DNA from: Diplonema papillatum
Taxonomy: Eukaryota > Euglenozoa > Diplonemea > Diplonemida > Diplonemidae
Length of the DNA: 64,000 bases
Assembly (NCBI GenBank): GCA_030068145.1
Contig: JAPJBO010000037.1
Span: 135,001 to 199,000 of the forward strand
Direction of reading: 5' to 3'
The notes beneath the pieces are model-generated. The model made no database searches, was not told the DNA's origin, and saw nothing but the letters and a program-made list of their open reading frames with translations. Shown here piece by piece: positions 1-15,289 of this stretch; the stretch's first letter is position 1; each line of letters begins with the position of its first letter. The position numbers were made by a program, and so were the translations under genes.

Positions 1-1
1 C

Positions 2-932
2 ACGCTGCACGCGGGGGAGAAGCAGGATGCTGCGGAGCTGAAAGCAATGCTCGACTGGCTGCCCGAGCGCATTGGGCACTTGGTCTTCTCCGACGACCGA
101 GCCGACAGCTTCATTCGCGATCACCGCATCCCGATCGAAGTGTGCCTCACGAGCAACCTGTTCACCAGCGTGGGGTGCGTCGCTGACCACCACGTGCGGG
201 CCTGGTTAGACCACCCGATTTCAATCAATGTATGTTCACAAAGCATTCCTCAGCGCCAGTCCCCTCAAGGTTTCATAATTTTGCGGAGTCTTACACTCCC
301 CCATTTACTTTTTTGGAAAATACGCTACGACTGCTGGGAATAGTTGCGTAGACCTCTTGAGTTTGTGCTCAGGAGAACTCGGATGGGATGAGGCGGGTCT
401 TCTACGACTGAATTTTTATCCTTCAGCACCAAAAGTCCAGGAATACCGGTATTCCCAGCAATAGAGAGCAAAAGACGCATAAAAGGAGAGAATAGCCGTA
501 AAAGGAACAAAAAGAAAGTTTACCACGATTACCATTTCTTCCCGACTCTCCCTTGCCCCGTGATCTCGCCTGGTTGGCCCATTTGACAGAGTCAACACGC
601 TCTATCCCGATATCCATACCAATATATCGATACCACAAACTTTATTGAAGAAACCTTTTGACCATGGTCACTCAGATACTCTAAGACCCCGGATCCTCAA
701 GCGTCCATTAACTCTAACAAATCAGACCGACGACCGAGGCGTGTTCAACACAACGCTGACGAAGGAGTATTCACTCCTGCTGTCCGAAGGTGGTGTCTCT
801 GAGCGTGCCGTGTTTGACATAGTCCGGTCGTCTGTCGCGCAGGCCTTTGTCGGCAGCGAGGAACGGCGGGAAGTGGCAAAGCACTTCGACTCCTTCGAAA
901 AGAGCTACTTCGCAGCTCAGCGAGACGCGTGA
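2..932 (+). CDS. Adenosine deaminase-like protein (ADAL/MAPDA type), last two exons
   Basis: This is a metal-dependent deaminase of the adenosine/N6-methyl-AMP deaminase family, cut by the window start. Exon 2-229 reads TLHAGE, then WLPERIGH, then IPIEVCLTSN and HHVRAWLDHPISIN. These are the family's HAGE glutamate motif, the IGH histidine motif and the CLTSN strand. The donor is GTATGT at 230. Exon 726-932 begins right after AACAAATCAG with TDDRGVF, the metal-binding double-aspartate motif, and ends at TGA 930-932. Joining the exons in phase 0 gives SIN-TDDRGVF, which is continuous with the family. The DDxGVF form and the LCLTSN context fit the ADAL branch better than classical adenosine deaminase; that subfamily choice is inference. 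The 496-bp intron ends in a sequence resembling a dispersed repeat (see findings). The N-terminal two thirds lie outside the window. Confidence 0.85.
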
Positions 933-957
933 CGCTGGCTTCCCGAAGCTGGTCCAG

Positions 958-1135
958 TCTCTCAGCTCGAGAGAGAGAAGCGTGCCGCCCCAGCCAAACT
1001 CCCCACTTGACTGGTGTCTCCAAACGAGGATTCGCGAGCCGAAGCCCGTTTGTCGCTGGAAACGGATAAGCTACGGATCCGAAGACCCTAACCCCACAAG
1101 GGAGCAGCTGCCGTCTTCCCATCATTGGATAAGTA
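958..1135 (+). repeat. Dispersed repeat, copy 1 (inverted copy at 11.13-11.29 kb)
   Basis: The stretch with CCAAACTCCCC, GGTGTCTCCAAACGAGG and GGAAACGGATAAGCTACGG recurs as its reverse complement at about 11,130-11,290. It lies just 3' of the deaminase stop codon. No coding potential was recognised. The rest of 1.14-1.73 kb shows no recognisable gene. Confidence 0.6.
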
Positions 1136-1734
1136 AAGCGACAACAAGAGTAGTGGTATTTCATTGTTGCGGCCTCCCTCCTATTCTTCACCTCTGAGTT
1201 TCTGAAGCTAGTCCAGTCTCCAGCTCGAGAGACAGAGACGCGTGACGCTGGCATCGGCCGGCAGCGGCGATGGCAGTCCAAAGGGTGAGCACGTTCTTGC
1301 AATGCGCCCCGTGTTGAAGGTGGCCTCGTAGGGGCCTGGCGAGACCGATCTTTTAAACAGCCGACTTCTTGTCTCCCGCCGAACGAATTCGGAACGAGTC
1401 CATGGACGGTCCTGACCATGTAGCAACAACATATGCGTGGTCTGCCCAGCCATCTTTCTAAACAGCTGGAACGATGCCGTGCCTGAATATCCGCACGACG
1501 TACCCTATGTTCAGTGGGAGTTGAGATTCTCTGTCAAGATGCTAGCCGCCGCCATAGGGCGGGCTATTGCCAAAAGGAGGAGAGCCCGCGAAACAACGTG
1601 TCAACACACGCCTGCCAGGCGGTCTCGTCCGCCAGTCAGAACGCCCCCGGCTGCGCCACCATCGGTGCAACAATCATCTTTGACAGGGCCACGGCTCGCT
1701 CCGCGCCCACGGCGCAACGACTTGCGCCCGCCGT

Positions 1735-1822
1735 AGTAGTACGGGATAGTAGTGGGGCGACCGGATACTCCTCGGAGAGATGGTCCCTGCACTCTAACTC
1801 GTCTCTCTCTCTCTCTCTTTCT
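1735..1822 (+). repeat. SINE-like unit with (TC)n tail, copy 1
   Basis: A short body (GGGGCGACCGGATACTCC, GAGATGGTCCCTGCACTC) runs directly into a (TC)n tract. Nearly the same body and tail recur at about 2,000-2,072 and 17,618-17,706. A repeated body with a simple-sequence 3' tail is typical of small retroposed elements; that interpretation is inference. Confidence 0.5.
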
Positions 1823-1999
1823 GGCAGCGCAGACGCGAGAAAGAAGAGGGCTCGCGAGCTCGCCCGCCGGCCAGAGCGCCCGCTGCAGCACCAACTCCGG
1901 TGCAGCACCAACTCCACTCACTGTAGCAGAGCCGCAACCTGCAGCGCGCCTCCGGAGCGACTTCCGCCCGCCGTAGCAGCACGAAGAGAAGTGAGGAGA

Positions 2000-2039
2000 C
2001 GGGAAACTCCCCGGAGAGATGGTCCCTGCACTCTAACTC

Positions 2040-2072
<33 letters not shown>
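2000..2072 (+). repeat. SINE-like unit with (TC)n tail, copy 2
   Basis: Shares GGAGAGATGGTCCCTGCACT and the following (TC)n tract with the copy at 1,735. The 5' part of the body is more diverged. From 2,075 to 2,860 no gene is recognised; there is a G-rich homopolymer stretch near 2,730-2,750. Confidence 0.45.
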
Positions 2073-2076
<4 letters not shown>

Positions 2077-2861
2077 CACGAAGGCGACACAACCGGTTTT
2101 CCAGTCCCCGTTGAATGCCTTCCACTCCAATCCTCTTGGCCACACTCCCCTGCGACTGCGTCAATGCGCTGGAATTCTTGGATACGCGGCAAGTCCAGCA
2201 CCCGAATCTTAGCAATGTTGCTCACTAGGTTGAAGCAAGTGAACCTGCAGCAGGATCGTTGCCAAAGGCCCTTCCTTCATTTCTGTGTAACATCTTCTTC
2301 GAAGAAGGCTTGATGCTAGCATCAAACATGCATGAAAGACAGTTTTCTGTCTAAACATTAAACCAAGACCTTTCCCTTGCACCAAGTTCAGCGCCCGCAT
2401 CCAATCAAGTGGTCCAATGTGCAACTGTACTGTATTGGTGGCTTGCCGTGGCTACCCTCGTCTGCCCGGAAACACCTTGGTAGCAGCGACGGACCTCGCT
2501 TCGTGGTGCCAGCACGAGGGGAGAACTTGGAGATTCAGAGAAAGAAGAAAAACAGGGGGTTCCGGCCACCTTGCAAGATGAGAATACCTGCCCTGCCTGG
2601 AAAGAAGGACCCTTTTACTCGCGGGGGTAAGCACCCTTGCAGGGGAGCTCTTCCGTGGTCCTCCATGCGGGAAGGACACTGGGCGGGTGGGGATTAGACG
2701 GACCAAAGAAAAATATAAAGGTGGAGGAAGGGGGGGGTGGGGGGGGGGTTCTCCGCTATGCCGGCAAGTGTCCGCCAAAGTCTAACTGACACGTTCCCGA
2801 AGGCCGAGAGAGGCGGTCCGCCCGCTTACCCTCCATCTATGGACAACAACGACGGCCTGCT

Positions 2862-3105
2862 GGATCAGGCAACAGACGTTGACTACCGATTGTAAGTAAA
2901 TTGGGATTTGGCATCAGACGTTGACTACCAATTCTAATTGATTTTGGATCCGAACTTGGACCTTGACTACCAATTCTAATTAAATTTGGAATCGGAAATT
3001 GGACGTTGACTACCAATTCTAATTATTTGGGATTTGGCATCAGACGTTGACTACCGATTCTAATTAAATTTGGATCCGACACTAAACGTTGACTACCAGA
3101 ATTCG
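2862..3105 (+). repeat. Degenerate tandem repeat upstream of calmodulin
   Basis: The core GACGTTGACTACCAATTCTA is repeated about five times at roughly 45-60 bp spacing, separated by AT-rich linkers such as AATTTGGGATTTGGCATC. It sits 200-450 bp upstream of the calmodulin start and could overlap its 5' flank. No regulatory role can be shown from sequence alone. Confidence 0.65.
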
Positions 3106-3201
3106 CCGAGCCATGCGGAAACGGGAGAGCGAGGCAGCAGCTGCGTTTGCTAGGCACGTCCTCGCCTGCTGAAGCATGTGCAGCCCCGTGCCGGAACATA
3201 G

Positions 3202-7338
<4,137 letters not shown>

Positions 7339-7339
7339 G

Positions 7340-9145
7340 TGCGACAGAATCCTTCCTGACACCACGTATACCGAGCCCGTGCGGGTAGACGCCGAGAGCC
7401 CATTCGATGACACGAAAACACAGCTCCAACCGCAAGAAACTTGGCCCCATTTACCAGAGAAATGTCCTCTCACGGTGGAGGACCCGAACAGCGAGAAGAC
7501 GATTCGCTTGCATTTCTATCGGGAAGAATTGCTTTGCAATTGCTTGTTGTAAGTCATCGTCACGCCGTCTGCGTGTGCCTCGTGTTGACGGTCATGGGAG
7601 GTACGTGTGTGCACTAATTCCCCTCTTCCCCCAGAGGGGCCTTCTCCCTTCACCCACACAACACCTCTTTTTTTGTCTTTCTTCTTTTTCTTTTTCGGTC
7701 TTCTGACCAACACTCTTATTTCTTCGTCTGCCACCTGTTTTCTCCCCCGACCAGCGAGAAATCGCTTGGGCCGGGCGGAGTTTACGGGTAGCTGGATGTT
7801 CTCAGGTGGACGTGCACGTGTTTGTGCTGCTCGTGCTATCTGAGTATTGGTGGTCTGGTAAGCTGTCAAGTCGAACGGTGTTGACACAACCACGGTCTTT
7901 TTTTTCTCTTAATAGTTCATCTGTACTGGCGGGAACATTTCCGGAACAACGGTTGCACATGCGAGAGAAAACGAAGCCAACGAAAAAAGTGCTAGTACAG
8001 GAAACCCCCCCAGAGGTTTATGCCCTGTACACGCGAAGAACAAGAAACTTGTGCCTTATCCTTTTCATCACCTTTGGTCAGTTGTTGCTGATCGTCCTTT
8101 GCTTCGTTTATCATCAGTGCAAGCCCCAACTCCGGAAATGTTCTCCCCCTTCTTTTTCCTTAACTTGTTTGTTCTCTCTTTTTCCTTATTACCCCACCAC
8201 TCCTCTTCTTTGAAATGACGGGAAACGAGAAGGCTTTTTCTGAGGTTCCGCAACGCCGCAGCTTCAAGCGGGAAGGAGCTGGCTTCCGACACGCTCCTGC
8301 TTGGATGCCAACCCGAGGATCAGATTCTCGTCTAAACTCGTCATACATACTAGTTTAGACGACAATTTTTTGAAGGTGGTTTTCCTGGGGGTATTTTTGG
8401 CCACAAGGTCTTTTTTGGGATGTATTCTTTGGTGCAGAAATGTTGTGTCCATCCTGGGCTGGTTCTGGTCCATGAAAGACGCGTTTTAGACCGTATTTCA
8501 AACTTCTGACCCGTTGATATTTTGCGTGAGATCCATCGTTAGCGCGTCGAGAATGAATACACCCACGGCGCCCGTTGCCGCGCCGCAACGCAGCGGCAGG
8601 CTCTTAATCCGCGCGTGCCTGCGAAAACTCGTTTTCCCTCTCTTTCTTTGCGTCCCACGGGCAGCCGCCCCCCGCCCTACCCTTACAAAGTTGTTCTCTC
8701 TCTCTCTCTCTCGGTCGCTTTTTTTTATTCCATAACCTTGCGAAGCAGCGCTTTCCGGTTTTGTTCTTGGAGGTACGCTTATGCCGCAGGGAATTGGAGC
8801 TGGCGCCTTCTGGCCTCTCGCACCGGCTTGGCTACATGGGCCTTGTGCGCTGACCCCTTCCTTCGGTCGGCTCTGTGCATATCCATCAAGAACTTTAACT
8901 CTAAAAAGAATCGTGACTGACATTCTGTGATCCTGTTAGTTCGGGCAAGTTCAGGAGTGCTACTACTTTACCGGGATATTACTAGTCGTCGAAGCCAGCC
9001 CCACCCCCGAATTCTTCTGGTGTCGATTCGAGGTGGTCGTGCTCATCTATGCTCCTATTCCCTCAGTAAACTGCAAGAGTTGTTGACTGGACCTGTGTTG
9101 AGTTCGTGCCGCGCACGATCGCGGAAGTCAGTTTCAGCTTAGTGT
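7340..9145. other. Intergenic stretch without a recognised gene
   Basis: Between the calmodulin stop and the next dispersed repeat I see pyrimidine-rich tracts (7,660-7,700 and (TC)n near 8,695-8,712) and short open frames on both strands. None has family resemblance or a convincing splice context. The calmodulin 3' UTR must lie at its start, but no poly(A) signal can be assigned. Confidence 0.5.
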
Positions 9146-9392
9146 GAGTTTTATCAAAGCAACATCAAGGCAGCCCTGCCCTTACAAAGACCAGCCACAG
9201 TCAACGCCGCGTGGGTGCGGGCTTATGCTATCAATCGTCATGTTTCAAACCCCCGATTGCGCGTAGCCTGGAAGCACCCAGAGGGTGCCGGTGGTACACA
9301 GCTGCAGTTGCCCGCATCCATCCGGCAGTCAGCTCGCATCGGGGAAGTCAGAGAATCTAACGTATCCCTGACGCAGTACCGAATCTCCCCGG
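9146..9392 (+). repeat. Dispersed repeat family 4, copy 1
   Basis: Matches 29,662-29,890 over about 240 bp. Shared blocks are TTCAGCTTAGTGTGAGTTT, CAAGGCAGCCCTGCCCTTAC, CATGTTTCAAACCCCCGATT and TGGAAGCACCCAGAGGGTG. Part stays open in both copies (VSNPRLRVAWKHPEG against VSNPRLRVTWKHPEG), with several conservative differences. It could come from a coding sequence, but no family was recognised. Confidence 0.6.
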
Positions 9393-9703
9393 CGAGCCGG
9401 TTGATCGTTTTCCCACTTGTATTCACCTTCTATCATTTTTCAGGTAAGGACTTCTGATCAAACCCCATGCCATGTAAAGATACAAACCACCGGTGCTGTA
9501 CTACTTCAGGGTATATTGGATATCACCAGTCTGGAAAAGAAGTCATATACTCATAGCGTTCCTCTGACTCATGCACTACCACAGGATCTCCCCCATCCCT
9601 CTCTCTCTCTGTCCCCAACCCCCTCCTATAAAAACAAATAAACGGCCCCGCCGAAAACGCAAGATAAAAAACACCAGCAAAACAAGAAAACCCCCGAGGA
9701 ATA

Positions 9704-10126
9704 ATGAGCCGGTTGATGGCCCGGTCCGTTGCGGCGGTTGTGGCAGGGGGCGTGGCGGCCGGGGTGCGAGGGCACGCGTATTGCAGGGCGGAGGCGAAGA
9801 CGAGCATCGAGGGCCACATGAAGGACAACTTGGCGCGTCGGCTCGCGCGGTCGTACCTTGCAACGCCGGAGTCGTGCCAAGTGAAGGCGGGGGCTGAGTT
9901 GGCCCTGTTCGAGACTGGGCGCCCTGTTCTTGTCACAGTGCTCACTGATTCGCAGCCTGTGCTCATCCGAATGCCCGACGGGTCTGAGCGTCTAGTGCCC
10001 ATCTCGTCCCTGCACAAACCGCAGTTCGTCACCCGGATAGAGTACTGGCAGGCATCGGATCCGTCGATGGCCCACACCATCCTTCAATACATGGACAAAG
10101 CCGAAAAGGGAGAACTCATCCTCTAA
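9704..10126 (+). CDS. Small protein, probably mitochondrial, unrecognised family
   Basis: This is a single-exon frame of 140 codons from ATG 9704 to TAA 10124-10126. The N-terminus MSRLMARSVAAVVAGGVAAG is rich in Arg, Ala and Val and has no acidic residue before position 30, as in a mitochondrial presequence. The rest is a compact soluble-looking protein with blocks such as ELALFETGRPVLVTVLTDSQ and RMPDGSERLVPISSL, ending EKGELIL. I recognise no family. A pyrimidine-rich stretch (TCTCTCTCTGTCCCCAACCC, about 9,601-9,620) followed by several AG sites lies 50-100 bp upstream and would suit trans-splicing. Codon use is GC-rich, like the other real exons here. A role in a mitochondrial complex is only a guess from the presequence. 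Confidence 0.6.
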   Translation: MSRLMARSVAAVVAGGVAAGVRGHAYCRAEAKTSIEGHMKDNLARRLARSYLATPESCQVKAGAELALFETGRPVLVTVLTDSQPVLIRMPDGSERLVPISSLHKPQFVTRIEYWQASDPSMAHTILQYMDKAEKGELIL

Positions 10127-10189
10127 CGAATGATCTCCCGTCTCTCGAACTTCCCCCGGCGTCACCCCCGAACAATTCAGCTACCCTCT

Positions 10190-11000
10190 GCTCTTTGCAC
10201 AAGCTGCCAGACCTCAAAGCTATCCCTGAGGACGCTGGCATGGTTCGAACAAGATGAGCCACTTCTCCCACGTCTTCTCGAACTTCACGGCGCAGCAGCC
10301 CTGACACTTCATGGTGTTAGGCGGATCTAGCGATCCTACGTGCTATGCACCGCTGCATGCTGTACTGCTAGTAGTACGTGCTGCTGCTACGCGCACCGGA
10401 GAATGTGCCCTCTGCCGCGTCACTGATGGCCTCAAATCTATCTGCCCTGGCGCTTCGCGGCAGTTGGCGGATCCGACGGAAGAAGGTGCCTTCTGCCGTG
10501 TCTCTGATGGCCCTGAAATATGTCAGCCCTGCCACTTCACGGTACGAGACGCTACGCACCTGCTGCACTTCTCTTCCGTCGCTGCGAACTTCTCGACGCC
10601 AGCCGCCTTGACGCTTCACGAAATCAGACGAATCCGAGAAGGTGGCCTCTACCCCTCCTCTCTGCTCTTCGCACCAGTTGCCGTCTTTGGTACACACACA
10701 CTATGCTGGATTGCGTTGTCATGAGAGCTGCTTCTCTCCCGTCTCGACATCAGCCCTGACACTTTCACGGCACTAGACGACGTGCGCTTCTCTCTGCTTT
10801 TCGCGCCAGTTGCCGTGTGTCTGGTATTCCTCAAATTTACACTGGATTACATTGACAGGAGAGCTGCTTCTCTTCCGTCTCGGCATCAGCCCTGACACTT
10901 TGTCACGGCATTAGACGACGCTTCTCTCTGCTCTTCGCGCCAGTTGCCGTGTCTATGACAGCCCTCGAATCTATCCTGGGGTACAGTATATCACGTCCAG
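10190..11000 (+). repeat. Degenerate tandem repeat 3' of the small protein gene
   Basis: Blocks such as CATCAGCCCTGACACTT, CTCTTCGCGCCAGTTGCCGT and GAGAGCTGCTTCTCT recur about five or six times at roughly 100-150 bp spacing with many substitutions and indels. No gene is recognised here or on to 11,130. Confidence 0.55.
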
Positions 11001-11129
11001 CATACGCTCAAAAGGATTGGAACACGCAGACGGAACCGCTGCGGTGTTGAGTAACATAACCATTCCTAGCACGTTCTAACTGTCTCTCACGTCTAGCGAG
11101 TTGGCTTGTCGATATCTGACCTCGCAAGT

Positions 11130-11290
11130 CTGACGCCCGACGCAATTCATTACCGAACGGTAGCTGCTCCCTTGTGGGGTTAGGGTTCTTCGGATCCGTA
11201 GCTTATCCGTTTCCAGCGACAACCGGGCTTCGGCTCGCGAATCCTCGTTCGGAGACACCAGTCAGGCGGGGAGTTTGGCTACGGCGGCAC
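11130..11290 (-). repeat. Dispersed repeat, inverted copy of 958-1135
   Basis: On the minus strand it carries the same blocks as 958-1135, including GGTGTCTCCGAACGAGG and GGAAACGGATAAGCTACGG. From 11,290 to 11,700 nothing further is recognised apart from a short direct repeat (GCGTCTTGGGTTGTAGCAC, twice). Confidence 0.6.
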
Positions 11291-11705
11291 ATCTTTTACA
11301 CATTAACGCAGGTGTCCTAAGGCAAGCTCAGCGGGAACAGAAATCTCGCGTAGAGCATAAGGGTGTCTCTGACGGGCCCGAAATCCATCCCCGGAGTACA
11401 CACAGACGACAGGCTACGCTCAGTGGTTGTTGAACGTCCCTTCTACTCTCTCACGTCTCTCGCGCACCCGACTGCGTCAAACAAACGCAAGCTGTGTTCC
11501 GTTCAGTCTAGAAATATCGAATAAAGGATCGAAACCTCAAGCAACTCCCCCCTGCACCCCCCCCACACCTATACACGGCGGAGTTTCAAGCTTCAAAGAC
11601 TGGAGGCACCCCCCGCTTTCCGGGTGTACATTTGACGCGCGTCTTGGGTTGTAGCACGCGTCTTGGGTTGTAGCACACCCGCCTTTTTTAGAGAGCAAGT
11701 TTGTT

Positions 11706-11870
11706 TTTTAGTACTAACAATCTTGCGGGTTGCCCTTCAATGTATTAGGCGTAGGCAGCGTGTTTTGGTGGTTGATCAGAAATTCCTTACCTGAATATAC
11801 ACAGGGTAAAATACAAGTGGGAAAACGATCAACTGGCACGCACGAACAAAATGAAGCGCCTGTCTTATTC
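11706..11870 (+). repeat. Dispersed repeat family 5, copy 1
   Basis: TTTTAGTACTAACAATCTTG, GGCAGCGTGTTTTGGTGGTT and GGCACGCACGAACAAAATGA recur almost unchanged at 25,026-25,195, where they interrupt the 240-bp satellite. A related segment with TTTTACACGCGTTGCG follows to about 11,990. Confidence 0.65.
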
Positions 11871-12344
11871 GGGTGCGCGTTTTACACGCGTTGCGATTTG
11901 TGTTGCTTACCAGCCTTTTCGCGTGTACGTTTTACGCACGTTTGGTTGTGGCCCACCTGTTTTAACTCCAGCTTTGGAGCCCGGACTTCGTCGTGAATCG
12001 TACGGTTGTGGGGACCTTCTCGCCGGATGAACAGCCGGCACACGGAGAAAGCTCGCATCGATGTCAACACGCAGGTTGCTACGGGTCAACGAGACAAAAA
12101 AACGAGCTGCCTGGTTCAAAGGACCGAGCGTCAATTTTGGTACCGGAATGCTTACTAAAGAATTGCCCATCAACGCCGACTTCAGCGCGTCCTCAGATTC
12201 CGCGCTGATGACTTGTGTGCCCGTGGCTCGAACCCGGAATCTCGAGCGAACTTTTAACTCCAAACAACACGTCTTCTGAAAGTACTCCTTCAGTCGGTAG
12301 CGGCACCATGAAAGCAAAAGTCTCGGTTGATCCGAATGCGTTTT

Positions 12345-12490
12345 TTTTACATAAGCGCCAGCTTGAACCACGTGTTGAACGGACGTGAGGTCATGCGGGT
12401 CTACCCCTACACGACAAGACACACAAACACAACATCAAACGTCAAAATCCTGAGTGAGAAAACAACACACGGTATGGTGTAAGCGAAGAA
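12345..12490 (+). repeat. Dispersed repeat family 2, copy 2
   Basis: ACATAAGCGCCAGCTTGAAC then GTTGAACGGACGTGAGGTCA and CCTGAGTGAGAAAACAACAC match the copies at 3,998 and 19,510. An internal block (GGAAATGC...GTGCTGTAACT) is deleted here. From 12,500 to 13,350 no gene is recognised. Confidence 0.6.
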
Positions 12491-13349
12491 CAAAACAAGG
12501 AACACCTTTCCATCTGTCGAAAGTATATGTCAATGCGCCACAAATACATGGCTTTGGGGACTGAAGGCGGGGGGGCTTCGCGCCCTCCTCCTCCGGGTCG
12601 AGAACGATTCACCCCGACGAAGAAGAAAAAAGAAGAAGAAAAATGCTCGGCTCGTGCCGTCCTCCCCCCGGGCGTCCCGCCGCGGGTCTCTTTCTCTCCA
12701 CCAAGGCATCGGAAAGGAACCGCGGGCCCCTCTCTCCCCACGTGGAGCTCGCCAGCAGAGCCCTCGTGGGGGGGCGAGAAAAAATGGGAAGAACAGGTGG
12801 CGACGATGCGTTTTTTTTGTTGTTTTGCCTTTCTTCCGTGGGTGGAGAGCTCTCAGCTCGGGGGTGGGGAAGTGGAAACACGTGGCGCTGCTGAGACACT
12901 AAAAACGAAAACGAATGAGGAAGGCGAGACTGACATTATTTGATCCTGCTGGGTTTGGTCTATCAGTGACGCCGGAGTGACTGTCTACTTGCAACCCCGC
13001 CTCATCCCAAACTCTTCTGCTCATCCTGCCATGCGCTTTGCAACAATTCCCACAGTAAACCATAGTAAGTGGGCCGTCCCGTGTTTTGAGGTGTGAGAAT
13101 GCCTTGGTCCCCCCCATGAACAGGAAGCTAGCAGGTATCCCGCCTGAACGGTGGTTGTATGTGGTTGTATGTGGATGTACCACCATCCTGAGTGCTTTCG
13201 GACGTGGGTAATACTCATATCAACCTCGAGGTTATGATCCCGTGGTCGTACTAAGTTATGTGGTACCACACATCCACACATACGTATGGTTTAATGCATG
13301 TACTTTCACGCTACCTACCACAGCAACCCCTTGTCAATACCACCCAACG

Positions 13350-13470
13350 ACTGCGACGCGCGTGCGAAATGTCGGACGCTAGCGTCTGTCAAGAGCATGC
13401 GTGACTCAGCCGTGTTTTAAAGGTGAGATGAGAGGCATCGGCTCACTCTGTCAAAGGACTACAATACTAC
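13350..13470 (+). repeat. Dispersed repeat family 8, copy 1
   Basis: GTGCGAAATGTCGGACGCTA, AGAGCATGCGTGACTCAGCC and GGTGAGATGAGAGGCATCGG recur at 40,670-40,790 inside the globin gene. It ends close to CTGTCAAAGGAC in both copies. Confidence 0.65.
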
Positions 13471-13914
13471 CGACCACAGCAGCCTGCATACCATACCCAT
13501 GTGGTGAATGTGGTACACTTGGTCACTACCACACTACTCACACAAACAAGTATCACAGCTGCTGTGGACGGCACACGTGTCGAGTCGAAACCCCCACAGA
13601 GGTCTCAAAAAGGGGGTCGCCCATGCGTGCTCCAGCTTGAGGCGCTGTTTTTCCCGCCGTCAAAAAATGTGCTGGAGGCGTAGCCTGCCCTTACCAGCAC
13701 ACACGCGCGCATTGCGCTGTGCAATGCATTATTCCCGTCAGAGAGGCTGTGTGTGCGGCGGTTGTGCCTGCCGTGTTCTTCACTGAAGTCAAGTAGCTGC
13801 CCACGTTCCGCGATAGTAGTATTGAGTTCTTTTAAGTACATGAACCACACGGATTAACATGCACTGCCTTGAAAGTCAGGTTATCGGATGACGTCGTCAC
13901 CTGCCATCGCGTCG

Positions 13915-14319
13915 TCAAGGTCGAGCATTTTGTGGAGCTAGCGGGGTTTGGCTTTCTTGCGATTCCAGAGACTGAGTCGGCGAGTACGAGGGCGGGCACG
14001 TGTGCCCGTTTTTCACTTTCGAGGGCATTGGCGTGCCCGTGGTCCCCGGTCGTTTCTGAGAGCTGCTTGCCCTCGGAACCTTCTTCTTCCTTCGATGCAC
14101 CCCTGAGTCGGGGGTGGTCGCCTTCGTCTTCTTCCGCTTGCGGCCGGCGATCGGGCCTTCCTTCGGGGTGCCAAGCACCCTCTTCTTTAGCGCTGGTCGT
14201 TCGCTGGTTCCTGGCGTTGGTGGCGGCCTCTTGGTCGCCCGTCCGGTTGCCGCCGTCTCCTTTTTCGTTGCCGCTCGCGCCGCTCGCTTTCCTACTGGCG
14301 TCTCCCGCTGTACACCCAC
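13915..14319 (-). CDS. Basic Lys/Arg/Pro-rich open frame, unassigned
   Basis: A minus-strand frame of 134 codons (ATG at 14319; it stays open upstream to about 14,390). It is dominated by Lys, Arg, Ala, Pro, Ser and Thr, with blocks like KRAARAATKKETAATGRATK and GRKRKKTKATTPDSG. The composition recalls histone H1-like tails or disordered nuclear proteins. No fold, motif or splice context supports a gene, and the opposite strand is also open, so it may be chance in GC-rich DNA. Confidence 0.25.
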   Translation of the reverse strand: MGVQRETPVGKRAARAATKKETAATGRATKRPPPTPGTSERPALKKRVLGTPKEGPIAGRKRKKTKATTPDSGVHRRKKKVPRASSSQKRPGTTGTPMPSKVKNGHTCPPSYSPTQSLESQESQTPLAPQNARP

Positions 14320-15289
14320 CTGGGTGGGTGAGGAGGGCCTCTTCTTCTTGTTGCGTCCGGGGGTTGACTGGACGTTCGGATAGTAGTATTGATTGAATTC
14401 GCTCCTTCGAGGGGTCGCTCGGTGCCGTCGTTCCGACTCGTCCCGCTGAATTTAATGTACATTTAATGCTGCATTCGCCCAAACAGTTTTGGTGGTTACG
14501 ATCCTTAGCTGGCCTGCTAAATCTGTGGGACAGAGCCGACGGCGAAGACGGGACGGGCTCTGTTGTGACGGGGGGGGCGGCAAGAAATATTGTGTCCTGT
14601 TCGGGGCTTGCTCGAAATTAGCTGGCATTAAACTTCCAGTTAATTTGGGTGCATGAACCGCACATTGGACAGCAGCAGCGCATCTGTCGGACATTTAGGT
14701 AGTAGAAGACGAGCTGTCCACGTTTGGGCCAGTATCAGGGGAGGGTGTCCCAACCGTCCGATGCCTGTCATCAAGGGTCATTTCGGCCTCAGTTTTTCGT
14801 GCGCAACGTGAAACCGAGAGAGCGAACGCCCAACGTGTCAGAACGAACGGGCCGGAGCACCGCGGATTTGGCTCCCTGGTCCATCAATCAGATGGGCAAA
14901 AGAAGTGCACACAGGAAGCTCGAGGAAACCCCGATTGTCCGATCGTTGCTATGCATTCTCACTGCGAAAACTGTACCTACAAATTCTTGGCGACCCCCAG
15001 GAGGACGTCAAATTTGCTAAGTACAAAAGTGCCAAAAAAAAACTCTGCCTCCCCGAAGGTTACATGCAACAGTCACTGTCAATCACATGGCAGTTACTGT
15101 CAAAAACAGGGGTTCAAACGCACCAAGATAGGAACCTTTACGACGATGGTCACCCGGAGACTACAAAGCCCCGGATCTCTGTGTGAACTTACACTCTAAA
15201 AAGTGTGAAAGGCTACGCTCCACGAAGGAATGTACTTGGTGTCGGTCACAAACAGTCCCGGACATGGTTAGCCAGAACCCGTGCACTAA

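Noticed and set aside
636-660. Spliced-leader-like sequence (ACAAACTTTATTG)
   Set aside because: Only the last bases resemble a euglenozoan spliced leader, and there is no donor GT right after it.
2245-2275. SSU rRNA 3' end (GTGAACCTGCAGCAGGATC)
   Set aside because: About 19 bases resemble the conserved SSU terminus with one mismatch, but the sequence before it does not follow SSU, so a chance or very decayed match cannot be excluded.
12943-12990. SSU rRNA 5' end (TTTGATCCTGCTGG)
   Set aside because: Only a short partial likeness to GGTTGATCCTGCCAG, with no downstream SSU sequence. A similar short likeness at 8,928 looks like a shared repeat.
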